From contig NZ_JAEHFJ010000010.1 in assembly GCF_016406085.1 (NCBI RefSeq), positions 98,948 through 162,947 of the forward strand: a DNA stretch of 64,000 nt. Direction: 5' to 3'. The DNA comes from Aureibaculum flavum (GTDB taxonomy: Bacteria > Bacteroidota > Bacteroidia > Flavobacteriales > Flavobacteriaceae). The position numbers were made by a program, and so were the translations under genes. Positions 10,501 through 20,191 of this stretch are shown in pieces; position 1 is the stretch's first letter; each line of letters starts with the position of its first letter. The notes under the pieces were generated by a model that did no database searches, had not been told where the DNA came from, and saw only the letters and a program-made list of their open reading frames with translations.

Positions 10501-12309
10501 CTAATTTAAAGCACTTATTCTAGTAATTTTAAAATAAAAAGTGCCAATTTCTTTGTTATTACCATCAATAAACCATGAGCTCATTGCCGTTTTTCCTTTG
10601 GTGAAATTTCCTTTAAACAGAACAGATTTTGCATCAGCTAGAACTGGTTTTTCTTCTTTCCATCCTCCAATTTTCACAACCGCCTTTTTAAAATCCATAG
10701 CTTTCCCTTCGGCTATTGCATCTATATATCTAGTTGCTTTTCTACCGGGAACGCCTTGATTAATCTTCAAGCCAGACTCAAATGGCCAACGGCTCACTTC
10801 GATCTCATAAACCCCATCACGTTCAAAATCAATAGTAAATTCGCCACCTAGTGGATTTAATTTGGCCACTCTAATAAAATTTTGATTCCAAGGAATTTTA
10901 GAATCATGAATGTGTTCATCGTGACAAGTAAGCACCACTGGGTTTTCTTTTTCAGAACCTACTATAATGATAGGAAACTGATTAAATTCAGTCGATACTG
11001 AACTCCACCACTCATCGTAATACCCACGCATTTTGCTAACAGTTTCAGGGAATTTTGTCGCTATATCATTATTTTGACTTGGATCTGTAGAAATATCATA
11101 CAATTCTATACCATTTACCAACCGCATTTTATCTGACATTACTGCACTTTTACGCCACTTAATTGGTTCTTGAACACGTTGTGAATCCGTAATTAAATAA
11201 TCGCGATTAAAAACAGCATCCTTATCCAATAGCAAAGAAGAAATATCACTCCCATCTAAGTCTAATTTTGGCATTTCCAAATTACAAATTGTTGCTAATG
11301 ATGGTAAAATATCTAAATGTGCTAACATGTTATTCACATCTCTTCCTCCCGAAATTTTACCTGCAGGATAGGAAATAAAGAAAGGAACTCTGTGACCTCC
11401 TTCATACTCACTGTTTTTAATCCCTTTCATATTAGCATTATATCCGTACATTTTGCCATCAACATCTTTATATCCAGTGGCAGTGCCGTTATCTGTCATA
11501 AAAATTACAATTGTATTATCGTCTAATTTCAATTGCTTCAATTTGTCTTGAAGACGTTTAAAATTATCATCTACATTACTAATCATCCCATAAAAAATCT
11601 TCATTTCTTCGGGAATATCTTCATTTTTATATTTATTGTAATATTCTTCAGGAACATTATATGGAAGATGAGGTGCATTAGCAGAAATATAACAAAAGAA
11701 CGGTTTCTCTTTATTCTTTTCAATATATTTTATGGCTTCCCCGAACCAAACATCGGTACAATACCCTTCTACTTTTTTAGGTACACCATTTTCAAAATAG
11801 GTATCATCAAAATAATCATTATTCCAATAATCAGGTGTTTGACCAACACCTCCACCTCCATGAGATAATACATAATTGAAACCTTTGTCTTGTGGTCTTG
11901 ATGGATAATTATCTCCTAAATGCCATTTGCCAAACATGCCTGTTTCATAGCCATTGCTTTGGAAAATATTAGCCATGGTTACTTCTTTTTCACGAAGAAT
12001 GGATACGCCACCAATAGTATGCCAAACCCCAACTCTATTTGCATAACGCCCAGTCATTAATCCCGATCGTGAAGGTGCACAAGTAGGTGCAACATGAAAA
12101 TCAGTCAATCGAACAGATTTCTTATAGAACTTATCAATAGTAGGTGTTTTTACAATTGGGTTTCCTGTGCATCCTAAGTCTCCATATCCCTGATCATCTG
12201 TAATAATAATAATAACATTAGGTTGCTTTGCTTTTTGAGCGGCTAACGTTTGTAAACCTAAAAGCATAGGTATAATCAGTAGTATTTTGTGTAAATTATT
12301 TATTTTCAT
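10501..12309 (-). CDS. Sulfatase (S1 family arylsulfatase-like) with C-terminal extension
   Basis: 602 residues with a signal peptide ending about TLAAQ. The metal site appears as PNVIIIITDDQGYGD, and the formylglycine signature is Cys77-A-P-S-R. GKWHLGD, HLPYNVPEEYY and FMTDNGTATGYK are further conserved S1 blocks. About 150 residues after the sulfatase core (from FPIIIVGSEKENP) form a beta-rich C-terminal domain found in many Bacteroidota sulfatases. The Cys in CAPSR needs a formylglycine-generating enzyme, which is not in the window. It lies between the GHL15-like barrel (54 bp) and GH31 (15 bp). It should desulfate the glycan or its oligosaccharides in the periplasm. Confidence 0.93.
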   Translation of the reverse strand: MKINNLHKILLIIPMLLGLQTLAAQKAKQPNVIIIITDDQGYGDLGCTGNPIVKTPTIDKFYKKSVRLTDFHVAPTCAPSRSGLMTGRYANRVGVWHTIGGVSILREKEVTMANIFQSNGYETGMFGKWHLGDNYPSRPQDKGFNYVLSHGGGGVGQTPDYWNNDYFDDTYFENGVPKKVEGYCTDVWFGEAIKYIEKNKEKPFFCYISANAPHLPYNVPEEYYNKYKNEDIPEEMKIFYGMISNVDDNFKRLQDKLKQLKLDDNTIVIFMTDNGTATGYKDVDGKMYGYNANMKGIKNSEYEGGHRVPFFISYPAGKISGGRDVNNMLAHLDILPSLATICNLEMPKLDLDGSDISSLLLDKDAVFNRDYLITDSQRVQEPIKWRKSAVMSDKMRLVNGIELYDISTDPSQNNDIATKFPETVSKMRGYYDEWWSSVSTEFNQFPIIIVGSEKENPVVLTCHDEHIHDSKIPWNQNFIRVAKLNPLGGEFTIDFERDGVYEIEVSRWPFESGLKINQGVPGRKATRYIDAIAEGKAMDFKKAVVKIGGWKEEKPVLADAKSVLFKGNFTKGKTAMSSWFIDGNNKEIGTFYFKITRISALN

Positions 12310-12362
12310 TTTATTTAAGATTGTAGGTTATACGTTTTCAGTCAGGTGTATATCAATTAAAA

Positions 12363-13568
12363 TTATTTCCAAGTAATTTTAGCCTTTCTTGTCTCGGTAT
12401 TTAACCAAACACTTGCATGCTCAAATTCACGAGTAAATATCCATCCTTCTGGGTTTACCCTTTTATATGCTTCTTTTGGGCTTCCCAATGGTTTTACTAA
12501 TTCTGGATAATCTACTAAGTTACCATCTGCTAAATTCCAACCCCAATTCCATTGAAAATACGAATATGGTTGTGCTCCAATGAGATAACAAGCATGGTAA
12601 AATTCTAATTGATCCTTAGATTTTTTTTCAATTCCATCTTTATTTGTTGCTCCAATGGTAATGTCTGTACGTCCTTTTCCTTTTGCTCCGAAACGGTAAA
12701 TGGACATTTTTCCAGCTTTAGCAATTCTAAGCATATCTTCCCAATCCTTTAGAAGACTTTCTTTACTCATAACGGCGTCATTATAATGCTCGAACATGAA
12801 ACCATCGCACGAAGGAAAAACTTCTTTGGTATTTGCACCGTTATTTCCAATCAATATTTTATCGGGACCCATTTCTTTTTTCAAGTTAGCCATCATTTCA
12901 CCCTTTGCTATCGCTATTTCTAACAATTTATCTATAGGATAATCTGCTTTTTTATCCACATTCATACGATCAATAAAAATGCCATCTGCACCTGAAATTT
13001 TTACGCCTTCAACAGCATTTTTCACCCACCATTTACGAAAATCAGGATTCAAAGCATCAAAATAATACGAAAAAGCTGGCCCTCTCGTTTTCTCCTTTAA
13101 TTTACCAGTCTTTGGATTAATGGCTAAAAATTTGGCTAATTCTTTGTTTTTAGCAATGCCCTCTGGAGTAAGCTCTTTATTAAACCGTGGAAATGGCCAT
13201 GCCACATATGAATTGTAATAGAATAATACTTTAGATTCAGGTTTCACCTTGTGAAAAGCTGCCACTTCATGTTTTGTACCAAGTACCGCATCACCAAGCT
13301 GGTGATAAGCATGTGATTTTTCTATACATATAAAATCTGTTTTATCGGCTATAAACTCAATTTCATCAGGTTCCAATACACGGTCAATATCACCAAAATG
13401 ATAATACATGGGTGTCGTTTCCCAACTAAATTCAGGTAAAAATGATTTAGATTTAATAGTAGTTCCATCACTAATCTTTAATTCCGATTTTGTTTGCCCA
13501 AACGTACACAAACTAAATGTGATTATACTTAGAAAGTACAGTGATTTAATGTATCTGTGTGCAATCAT
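12363..13568 (-). CDS. Putative TIM-barrel glycoside hydrolase (GHL15-like)
   Basis: The frame opens at an ATG at 13616, but the ATG at 13568 directly precedes a standard signal peptide (MIAHRYIKSLYFLSIITFS...CTFGQ) and is preferred, giving 401 residues. The fold looks like a TIM barrel: FSWETTPMYYHFGD, ADKTDFICIEK, KVLFYYNSYVAWP, GADGIFIDRMNVD (probable strand-end acidic residue), ILIGNNGAN, GFMFEHYND and PYSYFQWNWGWN. The pattern resembles the uncharacterised putative glycosyl-hydrolase group GHL15. Asp in FIDRM and Glu in FEHYN are the best catalytic candidates, by analogy only. It lies between GH30 and a sulfatase in the operon led by site C. Activity is unknown. Confidence 0.72.
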   Translation of the reverse strand: MIAHRYIKSLYFLSIITFSLCTFGQTKSELKISDGTTIKSKSFLPEFSWETTPMYYHFGDIDRVLEPDEIEFIADKTDFICIEKSHAYHQLGDAVLGTKHEVAAFHKVKPESKVLFYYNSYVAWPFPRFNKELTPEGIAKNKELAKFLAINPKTGKLKEKTRGPAFSYYFDALNPDFRKWWVKNAVEGVKISGADGIFIDRMNVDKKADYPIDKLLEIAIAKGEMMANLKKEMGPDKILIGNNGANTKEVFPSCDGFMFEHYNDAVMSKESLLKDWEDMLRIAKAGKMSIYRFGAKGKGRTDITIGATNKDGIEKKSKDQLEFYHACYLIGAQPYSYFQWNWGWNLADGNLVDYPELVKPLGSPKEAYKRVNPEGWIFTREFEHASVWLNTETRKAKITWK

Positions 13569-13656
13569 TTTTTGATTTATTTTTGATTGTATTTCTACCA
13601 TTTCAATTAATTTCATTATTTTAATATTTTAATAAATTTTTTATTTATAACAATTA

Positions 13657-15084
13657 TTATTTATGCTTCTTAAATACAAAAGCACAAAGGCTTTGTGCCG
13701 GAAGCTCAACAGTATACTTTTCACCAGAGATGTCAATACTTTGAATAGATACATCAGTTTCTTTGTTTTCAAGAAAAACGACTACCCTATTCTTATTTTT
13801 TACGGCAATAGCTTTCTTGTCCTCTGGTGTTTTTACCATTACACTTTGATCTCCAGGTCGAATATATTGACTCAATAGAGAAATTGGAGCGTAATCAGGG
13901 TTGTAGGTAATGTTACCCGATTGACGATTAATATTTATCAGACTATTTTGTTTCCAACCCCATCCACTTGTACTGGTTTCGTTTAATATTATGTTCCAGT
14001 AACAATAATTCTCAGTACCAGAATTAATCCAATCAGACACCTCTGAGAATCTTTTTTGAGCTTGCTTCATTGAATTTTCACCATTTTCACACCTTCCTTC
14101 TGTATGCATCATTTTTATTCCTACATGTTTAGTTCGTAGCTCATTCATAGTGCTTTGAGGACAATATTGTAGTCCAACTCCTTCAACATTTTCAGCACCT
14201 TCAAGGGACATGAATTTTTGAGCATCTTTACGTTTACCTCTAAAACTACCTGCCCAAAGTTCAACGTCTAACTTCGACTTTTTCATTTGTGGAATGATGT
14301 AATTTGAAATCAAATCTTCCATTTGCTCAGGTTGCATATCACATCCTGGATATTTAGGATTCATATCTGTTTCATTCTGAATTATCAGTCTATTAATAGT
14401 AATTCCATGTTCTAAATAACTTTTAATATATTTAGCAAAATATAGTGCATATGCTTCATAAATTTTCGGATCTGGTTTTAAAATATTCTTCTCTTTCATT
14501 TTATCACCACCATCCATTTTACCTGACTCTTTCATCCATCCTGGAGGACTCCAAGGTGAAGCAAACATTTTTAAATCAGGATTTTCATTATAAGCTGCTT
14601 GCATAAAAGGAATTAAAGTGAGCTCTTCTCGTGCCACAGAAAAATTCTTCATTTTGTAATCATTCGGAGTTTGACTATAGCTATAGGCACTTAAACCAAA
14701 ATCTGATGAGCCTACCGCCGTTCGACAGTTTGAAAATCCCGAACCATTAGTCATACTAAAAAGTGCCTCCACTAAAGATTTTTGATCACCCACAGTTAGA
14801 CTAGCAAATGCCTCACCTCCCATTTCATTAAAAGCCCCTCCTATTCCACTTAATTCTGAATGTATAACATTATCCATTTGTACTTTGTAGCTAATCGTTG
14901 CTTCTTGATTTGAATTTTCAAATATACTTTTTGATAAGACGGGCTGAGCATTCACTTTTGTCCCTTCAGATAACACTACATAATTTAATTCCAATTGATA
15001 TTTAAATGATTCTTTAGGGCTATTGGCTACTAAACCTATTGAAAGTATACATCCTAATACAGTTATTAAAATTATTTTCTTCAT
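13657..15084 (-). CDS. Glycoside hydrolase family 30
   Basis: 475 residues with an N-terminal signal peptide. The barrel starts with LSGIGGAFNEMGGEAFASL, then NCRTAVGSSDFGLSAYSY and FASPWSPPGWMK, all typical of GH30. The acid/base Glu is in IIQNETDMN (about 236) and the nucleophile Glu in MMHTEGRCENG (about 328). The short C-terminal sandwich ends LCAFVFKK. GH30 includes beta-glucosidases, beta-xylosidases, beta-fucosidases, glucuronoxylanases and beta-1,6-glucanases. The length and QNET motif do not settle which subfamily applies. It follows the GH141-like gene by 53 bp. Family call is firm, substrate open. Confidence 0.9.
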   Translation of the reverse strand: MKKIILITVLGCILSIGLVANSPKESFKYQLELNYVVLSEGTKVNAQPVLSKSIFENSNQEATISYKVQMDNVIHSELSGIGGAFNEMGGEAFASLTVGDQKSLVEALFSMTNGSGFSNCRTAVGSSDFGLSAYSYSQTPNDYKMKNFSVAREELTLIPFMQAAYNENPDLKMFASPWSPPGWMKESGKMDGGDKMKEKNILKPDPKIYEAYALYFAKYIKSYLEHGITINRLIIQNETDMNPKYPGCDMQPEQMEDLISNYIIPQMKKSKLDVELWAGSFRGKRKDAQKFMSLEGAENVEGVGLQYCPQSTMNELRTKHVGIKMMHTEGRCENGENSMKQAQKRFSEVSDWINSGTENYCYWNIILNETSTSGWGWKQNSLININRQSGNITYNPDYAPISLLSQYIRPGDQSVMVKTPEDKKAIAVKNKNRVVVFLENKETDVSIQSIDISGEKYTVELPAQSLCAFVFKKHK

Positions 15085-15137
15085 TACTCTACTTTTAGCT
15101 ATTCTGTTGTTACTAATAATTCAAAAAAAAGGTTTCA

Positions 15138-17318
15138 TCACTCAAATGACCTTGGTCCTGTCTTACCAAGAGGAAATGGCTTAAAGCCTATTTTTAATGC
15201 CGGACTGTCATCTGGTAAACTAAAATCACCATTTGCTGGGTCTTTAAAACCAGGATCTGCGACAATTGAATTTTGATCATTTCCAAGTGCTGTCCATTCC
15301 TTCCAACTTAAAACGCGTTCATTTGGTTCATAAATACGGCTTGAAAACCTATTCTGTGCACCATGAACCTTTCCTGAGGTAGACCAGATCAGATTACTAT
15401 CTGAATCAATGGCCTTTTGCTTTTCTACATCATACGCATAACCGCCAGCATATATTGGTGTAATATCACTTAGAATAATATTGTTTCTAAGAATATAGCT
15501 GGTATGAGGTTCTGCTCGTGCAAGCATTATTGGAGCGGTATCTGCAAATGCAAAAATGTTATTTTGTACAAGGTTATCCTTACCGTAGTGCTGATTAAAA
15601 CAGGCATGTCTACAGCGATAAGCTAAATTATTCTCAATAAGAATGTTCCGACTGCCTTCATCACAGTATATGGCCCATCCTCCATATTTTCCAGCAAACA
15701 TATCATGAAATTCATTATATCTAATGATAGTCCCTGTCTGATCGCCCAACGTATAAATTCCTCCAAGATCACTTAATACTGATCCATCTCCATTGGTATA
15801 CCCACCAATGTGATGAATATGGTTGTACTCAAATAAATTACCTGTTGCTAATGCTCTTCCATAACCCCAGGTCCATCCCGTAGAAATTGCTGAATAATAA
15901 AAGTTGAATATTTCATTATGATGAATGTGATTGTCTGGACTTTGCCCTATCCATATACCAACCGCACAGTGAAAATACTTACCTCCATCATAAATACGAG
16001 TATCTGCTATTTCAATATTGCTTGTAGCATCGGCAGGATCTTCAAGTAGCGGAGGTAATGCTACCTTTCCTAAGTCTTCAGCCTTAACCTTTCCTTTTGG
16101 GCGAATTTTAGGGCCAATAAGGAACCCACCTGCTCCCAAATCATGAATATCACAACTCAATACTTTAATGTCTGAGCATCCCAGACCAATCTCAAGACCA
16201 TAATTCCCTATAGCAGTAATTTCACAGTCCTCAAAAAGGTTATTTTTAGCTCCCTTTAACTGTAAAGCTCCTTCCATACGGATATCAGCTTGGCCATAAC
16301 TACCAGGCTCTGAAGCATCTCTTGGTAACACCCAACTAGTATGGCTAAAGGTTAATTCTTTAAACTGAATATATTTTACATATTGATTATTCCTAGCATC
16401 ACCCTCCATACGGAGTACATTTATCAAAGATGGAATTGTAGCTATTACCTCTGTTTCATTTTCCAAAGGATAATAGTAAAGCTTTTTCGTTTGCCGATCA
16501 AGATACCATTCTCCAGGGTTATCTAGCATTCCTTTACCTCCTTCTAAATAATAAGCTTCATTCGTTTCTACGCGACGCATTGTCTTTCCTGAAAATATAA
16601 TTTCGTCGTTTTCTCTGTCTATTTGGTCAAATGGTAAATGGTACTCCAACCATTTGTAAAAAGCGACCACAACACCCTCCTCAATACCATCAAAATTATG
16701 CTCATCATTCGCAATATAGCTAAGCCTGTCCATCGGCCCTTTTAGGCCTTGCGTCATACTCTTTATTTGCGATTCATCAAATTTAAATCTTAGATAGCCA
16801 CTATTAGGTGTTCTTGCTTGTATAGCACGATGACTGTTTACCCACAATTGTTCAAACGGAGCATACCCATCAATCTTGGATAAATCTGAAACTAGTACAT
16901 TACATCCATTAAGTTCCGTTTTTGTCCACTCACTAACCTCTAGACCACCACTAATTATGGGTTTTTCATTTTCATAAGCACGGTAAGTTATTGGAAATTC
17001 TTCTGTTCCAGAATCTTCAGATGTCAAGACAAAAGGTTCAGAAAGTTGATAGGTACCACCTTTAATATATACGGTTACTGGTTTGTTTAGTTTACCCTTC
17101 TGCTTAAGTTCTCTTATCGTATTCCGTGCTTTTTCTAAAGTGGCAAATGAACTTTTAATACGTGTTCCGTTTTGAGAATCACTGCCTTCTAAAGTTACAT
17201 AGAACGATATTTCATTTTCATTTACGGAATCGGTACATGATAAAAATAAAAACACGCAGCAAAACACAGTTACAACTGAAAAAATAATTCTTAATAATGT
17301 CGACTTCTTAAGAGTCAT
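15138..17318 (-). CDS. Right-handed beta-helix glycosidase, GH141-like
   Basis: 726-residue lipoprotein with lipobox FLSC (Cys28). It opens with FYVTLEGSDSQNGT...SSFATLEKARNTIRELK and PVTVYIKGGTYQLSEPFVLT, the layout seen in GH141 and related beta-helix glycosidases. The ISGGLEVSEWTK strand module follows, then helical coils with GNYGLEIGLGCSDIKVLSCDIHDLGAGG and YNHIHHIGGYTNGDGSVLSDLGGIYTLGD. It ends with DPGFKDPANGDFSLPDDSPALKIGF, a segment shared with the 788-residue protein at 30644. Known GH141 enzymes include an alpha-L-fucosidase and a xylanase, which fits the fucosidases nearby. GH120 also has this fold, so the family call is probable rather than certain. It is the first gene after operator C. 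Confidence 0.75.
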   Translation of the reverse strand: MTLKKSTLLRIIFSVVTVFCCVFLFLSCTDSVNENEISFYVTLEGSDSQNGTRIKSSFATLEKARNTIRELKQKGKLNKPVTVYIKGGTYQLSEPFVLTSEDSGTEEFPITYRAYENEKPIISGGLEVSEWTKTELNGCNVLVSDLSKIDGYAPFEQLWVNSHRAIQARTPNSGYLRFKFDESQIKSMTQGLKGPMDRLSYIANDEHNFDGIEEGVVVAFYKWLEYHLPFDQIDRENDEIIFSGKTMRRVETNEAYYLEGGKGMLDNPGEWYLDRQTKKLYYYPLENETEVIATIPSLINVLRMEGDARNNQYVKYIQFKELTFSHTSWVLPRDASEPGSYGQADIRMEGALQLKGAKNNLFEDCEITAIGNYGLEIGLGCSDIKVLSCDIHDLGAGGFLIGPKIRPKGKVKAEDLGKVALPPLLEDPADATSNIEIADTRIYDGGKYFHCAVGIWIGQSPDNHIHHNEIFNFYYSAISTGWTWGYGRALATGNLFEYNHIHHIGGYTNGDGSVLSDLGGIYTLGDQTGTIIRYNEFHDMFAGKYGGWAIYCDEGSRNILIENNLAYRCRHACFNQHYGKDNLVQNNIFAFADTAPIMLARAEPHTSYILRNNIILSDITPIYAGGYAYDVEKQKAIDSDSNLIWSTSGKVHGAQNRFSSRIYEPNERVLSWKEWTALGNDQNSIVADPGFKDPANGDFSLPDDSPALKIGFKPFPLGKTGPRSFE

Positions 17319-17351
17319 AATTTTAAATTTATTTTTATGATTTGTAAATCA

Positions 17352-17422
17352 TAAAAATAAACCTATTCAACTTCTTCATGTATAAAATATGATTCATTTC
17401 ATATAAACTATCATCATATTTT
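17352..17422 (-). promoter_or_regulatory. Operator/promoter C: 21-bp direct repeat plus -7 element
   Basis: Half-sites start at 17381 (TATAAAATATGATTCATTT) and 17402 (TATAAACTAT), 21 bp apart. The element preceded by CATG matches site A at 29 of 35 positions. The minus-strand TATTTTTA (17352-17359) lies 22 bp from the repeat, and the GH141-like ATG is 34 bp further. The site drives the nine-gene run from 17318 to 560 (inference). Confidence 0.7.
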
Positions 17423-17495
17423 ATCATTATCATGATAAATAATAATTGACAATTGATAGCCGTCTAAAAAATATTTGAAAACTATTTTTTATGCA

Positions 17496-19144
17496 TTAAT
17501 TATTTGGAAAACCTTTTGGCAATGGAGGTATATTTAAAGCTTCCTTTTCATCTGGACTTCTATTTGATGATGTTTGCTTATCTCCATACCAATATACCCC
17601 CACACCATAACCCATTTCACAATCGGTCCAACTCCAAATTTCCATATCTAATTGTAAAGAGCTAGAAAATGGCATAACATCTAGAGCACGGGTTCTTGTT
17701 TCTGTACTATATCCAGAGGTATTCTTTTCTTTGCTTTTTTTGCGATTAAGTTTATCATATAAAAAACTTCTCGGTTGTGCATGGAATGGATGCTCGTAAA
17801 AATCGGTGCTTTTACCACCCCAAGAATAGGCGTAGTAATCTTCAGTTCCTGTTCCAAAAATGGATGGAAAATCTTCACCATCAACCCAAATTTTCTCATC
17901 TCCCTCTCCCCACCATTTTTTAACAGGATTCATAACTGTTAAGGCATCACCTACATAAACACCACGACCTTTAAGTGTGACATAATTCCAATCTGAAAAA
18001 GGTCTAGTAGCTACTGGATATTGTCCTTTCCATGCGGCATTAAAATACATACTATTGCTATTCCATTTCCATTCTCCAACGATTGCTTCTAGATTTACTT
18101 TAACGGATTTATCCCCTAAATTAACAATAGTAATTTTTCCAGATTTCTCGTAGGGCATTACCCATCTACAGGTCATAGTACCATCTTCACGAACTGTTCT
18201 ATACCAGCCTTGAAAAGGATGTAAACCGATGCCCGATCCAAAAAAATCACCAATGGGCGTCCAAACAGTTTGTTCGTCATCAAACTCTATTTTTAAAATA
18301 ACCGAACGAGTTACTTCAGAATTTTTATAATTATCTAATTGAAGACTCAACTCTCTAATTGCACCATTTCCTTCTGGCAATGTTATGGATTTTTCTTTTT
18401 TAGGTTTTATTTTCGTTCTTAATGAAATTTGTTCTCCTTTTATAGTAATTTTAGGATTCAACAACAACTCACCTACCTCTTTGGTAATGGGCAAAGCTTT
18501 ATTAAAATCTTCTTTTGTAAACGTTTTTATCCGTGTGTAATCATCATAAGCTCGGTACGTAAATTGATAAAAGAAAGGCATTGCATTTGTTGTAATTTTA
18601 CAACTTTTAGCATAGGGAATTGGAAAAAACGAAACCGAAGACCGCAACGATTGATGTGCAATTGGATAGGGAATTAATCCCGTGCCATCAAGCAATCCTA
18701 GCATATTCCCTTCCAATACAGGTTCTTTACTTCCGTCTAAATAAATTTTAATTTGAATATCAGTATCGGGCTTGTCAGGACTTAAGAATGGCATCCAAGT
18801 TCGAACAATAGCTCCTGGACCAATATGATCCATCAAAACCCATTCTTTTTGTCCGTTTTTTTCTTCTGTTCTGATAAAATTATGATCTTTATCTTTAATA
18901 TTAAAATCATGATTTAAATACCAACCCAGAGAGTCTTTAGGTGTTTTAGAGGCTCTATTATAGCTACTTTCTTGTTTTAATCTAAAATTAGTTGTTGGGA
19001 ATTGAGCAATAGCATCTCTATCCACCATATCATTTAATAACGATTCAATGGATATTTTATCGTCATTTTGAGCAAATCCTAAAGTTGTAAATGCTAAAAA
19101 ACACAACTAAAAACAGTTTTAATAAATCTTATTATTGTCTTCAT
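17496..19144 (-). CDS. DUF2961 / GH172-like protein with frameshift in the signal peptide
   Basis: The main frame covers 17496-19106 and encodes a DUF2961 protein, the family that founded GH172 (furanosidases acting on alpha-D-arabinofuranose or fructofuranose). Conserved parts are DHIGPGAIVRTWMPF, GMLG-like NMLGLLDGTG, SCKITTNAMPFFYQFTYR, GSGIGLHPFQGWYR and IFGTGTEDYYAYSWGG, which holds a probable catalytic Glu. The frame has no ATG at its start and only half a signal peptide (CFLAFTTLGFAQ). An ATG at 19144 in another frame encodes MKTIIRFIKTVFSCVF and then stops. Adding one T to the T6 run at 19096-19101 joins both into a perfect signal peptide. As given, the gene is frameshifted, through mutation or base-call error. 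It follows the esterase gene by 62 bp. Confidence 0.82.
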
Positions 19145-19206
19145 AAATAATTTAATACTTATTAATTAAAACAATGCAACTCGTTAATTTTAAAAATTTG
19201 ATCCAT

Positions 19207-20166
19207 CTATTTTAAATGAGAAAGAATAAATTTAGTAGCATAATCATTAAGTTCTTGTATGGAAGGCGAAATATTGGCCCCGCTAAAACTATGTCCCGCA
19301 TTTTTAATGGTTAATAGTTCAACATCTGCATTTTTCTCTTTTGCCACTTCCATCATATAAGTCGAGTTAATAATAGGTAGCGTTGTATCTTTATCTCCAT
19401 GTAATAATAAAATTGGTGGACTCTTTTTTTCCAAAAGTTCCGTGGGACTAAGTAATTTGGCTAACTCAGCTTTATCTTCTAATGGTGCACCTAAAAGTCG
19501 CACAAAAAGTTTTTTATCCTCAAAAATTGAATTAGGTCTTATATCAGGATTTATACAAGAGGTAAATGGAAAATAGGAAGCTACACATTTAAAATCAAGC
19601 GTGTATTTTGATAATTTTGGATCACCTTTAAAATCAGATTCTTTACTTAATGCTGTCACGAGACTTAAATGTCCTCCTGCAGAACCTCCCCAAATACCAT
19701 ACTTATTTTTATCTAACTTATATTCATCTGCATTTTCTAGGAGAAAACGAGCCGCATCTTTAGCATCTACAACAGCATCATAAGCGGTGGTGGTTCCCCG
19801 TGCTTTTCGGTATTCTATGGTAGCACAAACCACTCCATTATCAAGAAGGTTTCTTAAAGTACCTAAAAAGGATTTTCTTAATACTTTATATTTACTTCCA
19901 CCAGCCCATCCACCTCCATGAACATGTAACATCCAAGGATTTTCTTTTTTTACTTTGGCAGGCTCTGGATAGAAAATAATCATATCTAATTCTACACCAT
20001 TAATCGATTTATAGACGACCGTTTTTTTGTGACTAAATGTATCAAGAATTTCTTGTTCTTCTGGAGATTGTGCACAGACAATTGACAAAGGTCCGATCAT
20101 TAAAATAAGGAAAAGTACTCCTCTATTTATAAGTGCACTAAAATTAAGTTGAATGAAATTTCGCAT
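19207..20166 (-). CDS. Alpha/beta-hydrolase esterase (BD-FAE / carboxylesterase type)
   Basis: The ATG at 20166 is preferred over a TTG at 20217, because that start would overlap the CstA gene and lack a leading signal. The 319-residue product begins with a signal peptide ending about IVCAQ. The oxyanion segment is HVHGGGWAGG, the nucleophile Ser lies in WGGSAGGHLSL (about 161), the acid Asp in LLHGDKDTTLP, and the His in AGHSFSG. This is the exported acetyl/feruloyl-esterase type common in glycan loci. A paralogue with the same motifs sits at 49439 on the other strand. Removing acyl groups from the glycan is the likely job, inferred from context. Confidence 0.85.
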   Translation of the reverse strand: MRNFIQLNFSALINRGVLFLILMIGPLSIVCAQSPEEQEILDTFSHKKTVVYKSINGVELDMIIFYPEPAKVKKENPWMLHVHGGGWAGGSKYKVLRKSFLGTLRNLLDNGVVCATIEYRKARGTTTAYDAVVDAKDAARFLLENADEYKLDKNKYGIWGGSAGGHLSLVTALSKESDFKGDPKLSKYTLDFKCVASYFPFTSCINPDIRPNSIFEDKKLFVRLLGAPLEDKAELAKLLSPTELLEKKSPPILLLHGDKDTTLPIINSTYMMEVAKEKNADVELLTIKNAGHSFSGANISPSIQELNDYATKFILSHLK

Positions 20167-20191
20167 AGATTGATTATTATTAAATTGTTTT

